64,000 nt of DNA, from NCBI RefSeq assembly GCF_000213175.1, contig NW_009799100.1:5586862-5650861 (forward strand), in the 5' to 3' direction. The notes under the pieces were generated by a model that was given only the letters and a program-made list of their open reading frames with translations, did no database searches and was not told the DNA's origin. The stretch's first letter is position 1. Every line of letters begins with the position of its first letter. The stretch comes from Neurospora tetrasperma FGSC 2508 (Eukaryota > Ascomycota > Sordariomycetes > Sordariales > Sordariaceae). Position numbers and translations under genes: made by a program. This document shows positions 55,867 to 64,000 of this stretch, piece after piece.

Positions 55867-57175
55867 GAGCCGCAGGCGCCGCAACCAGCGCCGTAACAAC
55901 AGCAACAACAACAACAACGACAACGCTCGTGGCGGCTACGGCGGCCGCGGCGGTCGCAGTGGTCATGGCGGCTATGGCGGCCACAAAGACGGGCACGCTG
56001 GCCAGCACCACCCGTCCAAGGGACCTCAAGGTGTTGGAAAGAGCCAGCCTAGCAAAGCTCGCAAGGCGCTCGCTGGCACTGGCCTGCCAGACAGTATGGT
56101 GTCGGCGCTGATGCCAAAGCGGGATGGCAAGCAGCAGGCTCTGACCAGGGCGGCTGCACCACCTGCCATGACCCATCTAACTGGCACGCACCAGTTGGAA
56201 AGTTTTTTGGCCAATAACGCCAATCCTTCGCACTTCTCAGTGCCGCTTAACGACGGTTCTTTGTTTGCTGTCGGCCACCCATCCCAGGTGCTGCAGCAAG
56301 TGGCGGCAGTTGGTGCTGCGATCGCCAATAACCCCTTTGCCGAGCAGTATATCAACACGGGTATTATTGCTCCCCGGAAGCGCCAGGTCAAGGCTGGCGA
56401 TATCTTTAGCGTACTATTTCCCAAGGGAAACTCTACGCTTTCACAACCTCAGCCCAGCCTGAGCTACCCTTACTATAAGCTCTATACGTATAAGGATACT
56501 AATATTTATAAACTTTGTGACTGTAGTTATACGTTGCCCCTTAGAGATATTCCCGGTTATTTAATATATAATATATTGGGCCACTTTTTTAATACCTATA
56601 AGAAGAGGAAGGTATTTAAGGATAATAGGCGCTATAAGGATTGGAGGTTCCTTATTTAGTACCGCTCTAAGCTCCCTCCTATCCGTACTAAGATAGTATA
56701 GCTTAATCTAGCAATTGAGATACGTATAGAACCCCCGTATAGTTTCCCTATTACTAAGAGTCTAGCGATCTAGTTTAGAAATATTTATGATTATAGTGAG
56801 AAACGTTATAACCCTTTAACTAAGACGCTGGGCGACGTCCGGACGAATCTAGAGCGCTTAAGGGCGTCCGAAATTTTCACTGGCATAGGCAATCGGTTGG
56901 TAAATCGTCCACCGAATCCCGCTAGCGCTTCTAATAGCAACGCTATAGACCTGGATGATGCTCCGGCTCCTCCCAATGCTCCTGTTGCCCCGGTTGGCCA
57001 TGTTGCCTAAGCTGGCCATGTTGCCCCGGCTGGTCCTGTTGCCCAAGCTGGCGCTCTTGTTCCGGCTGGCCGTGTTGCTCCCGTTCAGTCACAAGTGGAC
57101 GCTCGGTTGAATGACATGGCAGATCTTGAGATGACGATTGTGCGTATGCAGATGAACTTGGAGGATTGGGAGTAG
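55652..57175 (+). pseudogene. Family B, right copy: Asn/RGG-rich 5' half, RIP stops in 3' half
   Basis: 508 codon positions from ATG 55652. The first 335 codons are open: a Gly/Asp-rich start, 31 consecutive Asn, basic KSRRRRNQRRN, then GGYGGRGGRSGHGGYGG boxes as in RNA-binding proteins. The conserved part starts near LQQVAAVGAAIANNPFAEQY. Four in-frame stops follow: TAG 56657-56659, TAG 56699-56701, TAG 56771-56773 and TAA 57008-57010, each one C-to-T change from Gln, then TAG 57173-57175. The zinc-like pair seen in the left copy (CPHC) is YPYY here, while a CDC pair is kept here and lost there. A 335-residue product may still be made. RNA binding is an inference from RGG boxes. Confidence 0.75.
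55772..55864 (+). repeat. AAC trinucleotide run, 31 units
   Basis: An uninterrupted (AAC)31 encodes 31 asparagines in the right copy of B. Absent from the left copy. Confidence 0.95.
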
Positions 57176-57336
57176 GCAGTTGAAATCCCATTGTTATGCG
57201 ACCCTTTTGATGTTCCATGTGATCCAACGCCTGTGATGCTGGCTTTGCTTTATGTTCTGATGGTCGTGATCATTATAATGTTGACTTTATTCCATTCGTC
57301 ATGACCAGCGCTCGACTACACACCAAATATCTAACT

Positions 57337-57738
57337 TCACACCAGCAATCCAACAGCCAACAGGGCCCAAACTCCCACCCCGAGTAATGTCGTCCTCGAA
57401 CTCGCCGAATTGTTCTTCACTTGGCCGCCACTAATATACCTCGAAATGCCAGTCTTAGCCCTTATACAGTAGCTCATTTCGTCAAGAACCGCACCCTCCT
57501 CGAGCTTCTGCCCATCTCGTGCTTTAAGAAAGGAGTCTGGAATCAAGCACCACAAGACGCATCCTTCGAACCCGTAATCGCCACTAATGTGCACCTCGTT
57601 GGGGGCGCAGCACTTGGTCATACCCACAAACGATTCGTTCCAGTTGGGAATAACAAAAACGCTGCGGTCCATGGGTAGACCGGGGATGCCCTGGAGGTCG
57701 GGTAGGGCATCGTGGTCGCACGTGCGGTTGACGGACAT
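57337..57738 (-). CDS. Small cysteine-containing protein with hydrophobic C-terminus
   Basis: Single-exon 133-residue protein (MSVNRTCDHDALPDLQG...). Six cysteines including CCAPNEVH and GCVLWC. The C-terminus (TTLLGVGVWALLAVGLLV) is hydrophobic after a Ser/Asn-rich stretch, like a GPI-attachment signal or a tail anchor. No N-terminal signal peptide is visible, so either an upstream exon is missed or it is tail-anchored. Family not recognised. It lies 160 bases from the end of B on the opposite strand. Confidence 0.6.
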   Translation of the reverse strand: MSVNRTCDHDALPDLQGIPGLPMDRSVFVIPNWNESFVGMTKCCAPNEVHISGDYGFEGCVLWCLIPDSFLKARDGQKLEEGAVLDEMSYCIRAKTGISRYISGGQVKNNSASSRTTLLGVGVWALLAVGLLV

Positions 57739-59756
57739 TTCGGTGGTAGGTGGCTGAACGGTCTTGTTAGTCTGGTTGATATCATATCAAAAACAGCTGT
57801 TGCACATACCGGCTGGTCCTGCAGTGCTGAAATGTGGCTAGCTTTTGCTCAGGAATTGTGGTAGCAAATGTTGGTTGTGGGATGCAAAGCAAAGGGATGA
57901 TGTTGCTCCAGCGAAGTGGACTACATATAAAGATTCTTACCCTTGTAAAAGCCAAGACATAAGGCGTATTAATGGGCACTATTTGCGGCCGTGATACTGG
58001 GCTGACACTGGCTTGATTCGATGTAGTATTGACAAGGTGCCAGTGTAACTGGGGCTTGGTACCCTTGACTCTTGGGCAGTGACTGGTTCATGTCTTTATA
58101 TAGCAACACACAGCTGGTATCTGCACGGATATAAAACCGACCCAATCGACTGGAAACGACTATAAGCACAGCACAAAGATGGACCGTTGGCGCCAACAAG
58201 CTCTTGGCTGAACAGCCTGAATGCCATAGGGGTTTCTCGACCAACCACTACGCCCGGAGCGATATCACCTCAAGGTCAACTGATCATGGGAGAGGCACAG
58301 TTGGTGCACAAAGTAATGAAACTGGAAGCGAACGTCTTCTGTATACGATTTATGCGATGGTAAAGACCATATTGGGGGAAGAATCGGTTAGAAATAAAGC
58401 TTCGCTGCACAGCAACACCCTTCCGCCTGCATCACGATTTTTTAAAAATATAGATCACTCGATCCATCGGTTTATACCAGCTCCCGACCATAGTCCAAGC
58501 CCCCGTGTGGTCTCTTTTGCACCCCTGCTCAAGCCTTTCGTCCGCCGTTGGTAGGGCTGGCCGTTTTATGATGGCAAATGTATCGGTGGATTCGGATGGC
58601 ATGATGGTTACTGGCGAGCACTTGTGAAGCTGTTGTGCAGTCGTTTTCGGTAAATAGATTCCTCGGTGTCAGGTTTCAGCGGACTGGTGGGAGCCCACTC
58701 GTGTTGGGCTAGCGAGCAGAATCGGAGACGACTGGCGCGAGATTCCCTACTGGGGGAATGCCTCTGAACCTCAGATGCTAACGTCGATGGTGAGAGGAAG
58801 CACGTCTGTATGGACATGAGCGCATGGTATATCTCGTGGTTTGCCTTCGAGACTCGAGGGCAAGCTCGGGTGTAGAACCCGGATATTTGTATGTGTTCGG
58901 TTTGGATGGGAAGATGGCCGGGACAGCTTCGCAACGATGGGACGAGATCGTAAATGGCAGAGAGGCATGGCAGATTGAGGGACGACACGATGCTTTAAAC
59001 GAGTCACTGTGTTGATGCTCGTCAGTACCTGAAGCCCGCACAGAAGAGTCGAAGAAGGGTGTAAAAATCGGTTTGGAAAATATACCTACCTCGAAAGACT
59101 GGCATGGGAGGCAAACGGGGCCATAGCCGTGGATGCCTTGCATTTCCTGACCCTTGATTTCGACCATGTATAATCGTGCATGCAAATCTCTCCAGGATCC
59201 TCGTGTCTGCCAAGTTCCCCTCCGCGAAATCGACGAGCTGAACAGTCTTCGTGCATCTTGCGTTGTATTTGGGCCGTGCCGACAGAAACACTTGGCGACA
59301 GGTGAACGGCGATGGACTGTCCCACACAGCCGAGTGGTCGAGGATATGGAGTGTTCTTCTGAATTTGGGCTCGGGCCGTTGTCGGGAGACGACTGCGCGT
59401 TCGATCGGTATACTGGCTAGCGGAGTCGGGGAGCAATACGATGCTGTGATGGGAAGCAAGGTTAGCATAAACCCACTGGATCGAAAGGAGAGACGGACTG
59501 ACCGATGGCTAATTGACTGGTCGATCAGAAGTTGAGACAATCACTTGCCTGGGATGCCCGCGGAGATGTAGAAAGACTGTTCTGATGCCGGTTAGGGACG
59601 ATTGACGCAAGCAAGGAAAGTGCAGAATGCATGAGTGATGCAGGAACGACTGGCATTCGCAGGAAGCAGGACGCAAGAGAATCGAATCGAGAAAATACAA
59701 GACCTTTCTAACAAATGCGCTATAGAATTCAATCATCATTCACAAGTTGCAATGCA
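57739..59756. other. 2.0 kb intergenic region
   Basis: Upstream of the small cysteine protein and downstream of the catalase. No gene I can support; open frames are short and overlap on both strands. Confidence 0.45.
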
Positions 59757-61367
59757 TCACTCATCATCCTTTGAATCCTTACACCTCATTCCCTTCCCCT
59801 TTACCGGTGCCTTGTCATGCTCAATGCCCGCACCGCCCTTCTTCTCAAGCTCATCCAACTCCCTTTGGATAGCCTCTCCCACCTCCTGATCAACCTTACT
59901 AAACATCTCGATTGTCTTCTTCTGCACCTCCGGCAACGCCTTGCCCACATGCGCCGCCACGTTCTTGGCAAACCGCTTGTCTTCTCCGGTCTCCTTGAAG
60001 ACCTTCCACAGATCCCTCGGCTGCTCGAAATCGAGGTCGGTCACTTCCGAGGTGAACAAGGCAACCTTACCGGCCCACTCGTCGTGAGCGACGTCAGGGG
60101 GACCGAAACGCATGGGACGGAAGGAAGACCGCACATAATCCGGGTCGCCACCATAGTTACCGTCTACTCGCATTGGGCCGTCACGCTGATACGGAGAATA
60201 GACGTGCAAGGCGCGGTTGCAAGGGAGTTGTTGGTAGTTGGGACCGACACGGTAGCGGGCGGCATCAGGGTAGGAGAACATTCTAGCCTGGAGCATGGGG
60301 TCCGCGCTAGGGCCAATGCCAGGGACCATGGTAGAGGGGGAGAAGGCGGCTTGCTCGATATCCTGGAAGTGGTTTTCCGGGTTCTTGTTGAGCCTGAGTT
60401 TACCGATGGGACGCAGAGGATAATCCCGATGCGACCAGGTCTGTGTAATGTCAAAGATGTTGTACCGGTAGGTTTCGGCGTCCTTGGGGTCCATGATCTG
60501 GAAGTACATGGTCCAGGTGGGGTAGTCGCCGCGCTCGATGGCATTGTACATGTCCTTGATGTGGTAGTCGGGTTCTTCGCCAGCCAGGCGGAGGGCTTCG
60601 TCGGACTCGAGGTTCTTGATGCCGGCGTCGGGCTTCAAGTGGATCTTGACGTACTTGAACGTGCCGTCCTCGGGCTTGCCGAACTTGTAGGTGTGGTTGC
60701 CAAAGGCGTTGACATTGCGGAGAGAGGCGGGGATGCCACGGCCGCCAAAGAGCTGCATCAAGCAGTGGACGCCTTCTTGGTTGTTGCTGTGGAAATCCCA
60801 GAACATGGTCGAGTCGGGCACGTTGGTCTGGGGGTGGCGCTTGTGGGAGCGGTTGAGACTGGGGAACTTGACGGGATCGCGGATGAAGAAGACGGGCAGG
60901 TCATTGCCGACAAAGTCCCAGTTGCCCTCCTCGGTGAAGAACTTGACGGCGAAACCGCGGATGTCACGAACTGTATCCGCAGAGCCCTTCTCGCCCGCTA
61001 CCGTGGAGATACGGGCCAGGACCTTGGTCTTCTTTCCGACCTTGTTGAGAAAGTCAACAGACGTAAAGTCCGAGACATCTTCCGTGCACTCAAACTCTCC
61101 CCAGGCACCGGCGGCCTTGGCGTGGACGACACGTTCGGGGATGCGTTCTCGGGGGAAGTGTGCGAGGGTTTCGATCAACTGGGTGTCTGCGAGGAGAGAG
61201 AGGGCTCCGCCACGAGGCTTCGAGCCCATCAGGACCGTGGCAGCCGAAGGGTCCTGGACGGGGCGTCCCTCGGCAAGTGTGTAAACTGGTGCGTCATTCT
61301 AGAAGAAGTAGAGGTTAGTATGGGCGGATCTTGTGGAGGGCACAAAAGACAAACTTACTGAAGACAT
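59757..61367 (-). CDS. Monofunctional heme catalase, small-subunit type
   Basis: Predicted 516-residue catalase converting hydrogen peroxide to water and oxygen. A 9-base first exon (61367-61359, MSS) is followed by an intron with GTAAGT donor and TACTAAC branch site; exon 2 is 61298-59757. Catalytic His62 lies in RIPERVVHAKAAGAWGEFE, the catalytic Asn in DFVGNDLPVFFIRDP, and the heme-ligand Tyr in RMFSYPDAARYRVGPNY. NADPH-binding region residues (SHKRHPQTN) are present. The length is that of small-subunit clade 3 catalases, without the extra flavodoxin-like domain of large ones. It ends SKDDE, so no classical SKL-type peroxisomal signal. The usual early HAKGAG is HAKAAG here, a mild change. 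Confidence 0.93.
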
Positions 61368-63958
61368 GATTGCGATGATGGTAAAATCTGGCGTGGGATA
61401 CTATGCTGAGACAACATCCAAACCTCCTAGATCACGGCTGCTGTCTTTATATCGGGTTGGATGTTGACATCGCCATGATTGTCTCCATGGTGGTGACCGG
61501 TGGGTCTCCTATCGCGACTGGATACCATGACATCACCACTTGCTGGAACCCAACTTGCACACGCACAACGTCCGACGAAGGAGAGCATACACGCGACATC
61601 CGTGGTCTCCGATCCAAGGCAATTGCACGAACGAGCCATGTTTGTGGCTGTAGTGGAGTGGATAATCTAGTTATGTGTTGTCCATGATGCTGTTTGGTCC
61701 TTGATTCGAGTGCAATGTTTCCTTTGCCAGCACCGTTTTCGGGTTGCTGGTCCATGTGGAACTGTTTGCCTTCCATTGCCAACATCATCGGAGGAAGACG
61801 GTGCGCTGAATCCTCAGATATCGTGAGAGCCGTTGCTACACGTCACTTGGGTGAAAAGACTCGAGACATGCTGTCGACATTCGTGTTGGGGATGTTGCAG
61901 TCACTTGGCTGGCGTCCATCTAGAGTGACCAGAACCCGAGTCGTCTGAGGTAGTGGCAGCAAACGCCCATTTGGAATGATGGAAAGGAGTGAAAGCCCAG
62001 CATGCAAAGTCGGCACGTCGTATTCGATCGCAATATTTCATGTTTCGCCCACTTCCAATGGACTCTTCTGCATTGTCAGGACAATAAGTCGCGACCATTG
62101 GCTGTGTTTCTCGTCGGATGGTAGCGAAAAGGAAGGTGGGTCCTCAGAAATCGCATCGATCCGACCGAAACACATCAAGTCGTCCGCGACCCTGTCGGCG
62201 TGGTCAAGACGGAAGAGTGGGGGAAGTCCCGAATGCCAAGGAGTCATTAAACATCGTCGCTGGGCATCGAAAACAATCGCTGAGGCTCTTGATGGACAAG
62301 ACAGTCAGTGTTGTTGTGAAGATGTTAAGAATGCAGGATCCGCAGCCAGATTAGTGAAGGGCGAAAGCTGAGCCACTAGCGGGCACACTGCGCGGCACTC
62401 GGAGATCGGCGGAATATCGTCAACATTGTTGCCGTCGGTGAAGAATGCGATATTTTCTTGCGAGAACATGCGCTGGCGAGTCTTAGTTTGCATGTAGTTT
62501 GATGATGTATAATGAGAAGCCCGAGAGGTTTGAAGTCGTTATCATTCCCCACGAAATGTCATTTCCGAAGTGCATCCAGTCGAAGGTGTCGCTCCCAAAC
62601 CGAGACAAGCGAGCGGACGAGACAGGCCGAGTTGACCGGAATGACGACGCACGGCCGTGCAGCCGGCACGACTGTAGCCGCCATTGACCAATCACAGCCC
62701 CCAGAAAATTTTTGTCAGGGGGAAAAAGGCGGGGGTGGGTGTTGGATGCTGCCTTCCGCACGTGAAGACAGGCCTCCATGTATTCAGCCCGTGCTCCTCG
62801 CACCTGCATTGCGTGATTGAACCCCGGAGGCTCTGAAATCTGTTGGTTCGCGGGGGGGAGGCCTGAAGTGTGTTTGAATTCCTGACAACCTTCATTTGGT
62901 AATGAAGATCAATGGCCACGGCCCGTCGGGCGATAGACAAGGGCCGACAGGGGCTGTCAAGAAGTGTCAAGTGTGGGGCCAAGCTGTCAAGGCAACCTCA
63001 GAACACGGACTGCAACCCAACAGCGTGGGTGTGCAGTGCGCTCAGACTGCATGGTCATGAAGAAATTATCAATGAGACGACACAATGAGACGAACTCACC
63101 CACATCAAACCAGGGGCACACCCGTCCATTGGTGTTCTCGAAGGCGGGCCAATTTCGAGAATTCCTGCTCTGTTGGTTCGGGTGGCGTTTCGTCCATGCA
63201 TGGAAATCTTCCGATGTGTGGCTGCCCCGGCGCATTGAGTGCTAACCCTAACCTTCCCGAAAAGACGGCATCGCCAATCCCGTTCGAGAACACCGGTGAA
63301 AAGCGCAGAGGTAATGTCGGTCGCTGTTCCCACTACGGAAGCTCCAAGACATTGACAACGACGCTAGAGATATCATCAAAGATAACTCCTCAGCGCCTCA
63401 AACCTATCCACCATTCAGATGGCCTGGCCACCCCCGCCGATCCTGATAACACCCCCCCCCCCCCTCGGGCTCCACCCGGCTAGAACCGGTAGCACGCTTT
63501 GCCCAGAGCAGTCTTGCCTCTCCAGAGTCACATCTCCGACACAGGCAAGTGGAAAAAAGCTAGCGCGTACCCATCTGCTACCGTGACGCTTCACGCCCAG
63601 AGTACAACGAACTGAGTCAATAACCCCAGACCCCTCCCCGTCATACAATTATCTTTCTTGCTGATCTCGTCCCTTCGCACTACAGTCCACTAGAAGCACT
63701 CCAGCCACGTTCCTCGATTCCACTTGTCCTGCACAATTCTGCCCTGGCCGAAACCTTAAAGACGCAGTTGGCAGAAGGGTCCAACTCCAGCGCGTCCGGT
63801 CCTCGCCGTCTCTTCGCCACAACTCCAGACGACATCAATTCCCTCTCGTCCCATCTTTAGCTCAAGAAGCGCAAAGACCACAACCCACACCGCACCGCCC
63901 GACAACGACTGTCCTAGCAACCCTCAGCTGAGCGACAAAGAGACATATACACACAAAC
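61368..63958. other. 2.6 kb divergent upstream region
   Basis: Between the catalase start and the start of the right-edge gene. No supported gene. A C-run lies at about 63451-63464. From about 63500 the sequence is C/A-rich, as in a long leader for the gene starting at 63959. Confidence 0.45.
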
Positions 63959-64000
63959 ATGGCGGTGCGAGAAAGTACGCCGCCGGCGCCAGCGAGTCCC
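63959..64000 (+). CDS. 5' end of a gene running off the right edge
   Basis: ATG at 63959 in a strong context (ACAAACATGGCGG) opens 14 codons (MAVRESTPPAPASP) to the window end, after a C/A-rich leader of the kind seen before other genes here. Too short to name. Confidence 0.45.
   Translation, partial: MAVRESTPPAPASP

Noticed and set aside
55589-56176. Poly-Val, poly-Leu and poly-Thr frames over the AAC run
   Set aside because: Products of reading the trinucleotide run in other frames or on the other strand.
59817-61361. 514-codon frame antisense to the catalase
   Set aside because: Catalase motifs on the minus strand are unambiguous; this is its shadow and crosses the catalase intron.
63242-63253. 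CTAACCCTAACC, telomere-like
   Set aside because: Only two units, inside ordinary sequence; likely chance.
63451-63464. Poly-C run as a regulatory element
   Set aside because: A simple homopolymer; nothing else supports a function.

Overview
The window looks like nuclear DNA of a filamentous ascomycete, most likely Sordariales and Neurospora-like. Introns are short (about 45-75 bases) with GTAAGT/GTGAGT donors, CTAAC branch sites and CAG/TAG acceptors. Two long AT-rich tracts carry the signature of repeat-induced point mutation (RIP: CA to TA, TG to TA, many CAG/CAA codons turned into TAG/TAA). TACCTACC and GGTACC short repeats occur between genes. No bacterial-type operons, tRNA, rRNA or CRISPR were seen.

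Left part (1-34 kb): ordinary, well-preserved genes. In order: a phenol-2-monooxygenase-type FAD hydroxylase (+), a rhodopsin-like multi-pass membrane protein (+), a RING-like cysteine-rich protein (+) followed by a diverged non-coding direct repeat, a self-sufficient cytochrome P450 fused to its reductase (CYP505/P450foxy type, -), two tandem BAHD-like acyltransferases (+,+), two convergent GH128-like glucanases (one GPI-anchored and secreted, one without a signal peptide), an acidic nuclear-looking protein (-), a kinesin-6-like motor (+) and an SH3 plus transmembrane protein (+). The P450, the FAD monooxygenase and the acyltransferases are oxidative and acylating enzymes, but nothing shows that they form one pathway.

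Middle part (about 34.7-57.2 kb): an accessory island of genes with no recognised function. Two families occur as inverted pairs: family A (34.8-38.4 kb minus, 43.3-46.7 kb plus) and family B (38.65-40.17 kb minus, 55.65-57.18 kb plus). In both, the conserved part is damaged by RIP while the variable part remains open. Between them lie apparently intact genes: a coiled-coil protein (C), a degenerate DEAH/HA2 helicase-like protein (D), two further unknown proteins (E; F, a long coiled coil with 20-residue repeats) and a disordered basic protein (G). A broken E-like fragment joined to a B-type leader (53.2-53.6 kb) shows that these families exist in further copies and recombine. A CGGGCACA motif, sometimes palindromic, recurs between these genes. 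This island is the best candidate for an undescribed system.

Right part (57.3-64 kb): a small cysteine-containing protein with a hydrophobic tail (-), a 516-residue monofunctional catalase (-), and the first codons of a gene running off the right end (+). Long intergenic stretches at 11.1-13.0, 19.6-22.0, 24.0-27.6, 57.7-59.8 and 61.4-64.0 kb hold no gene I can support.
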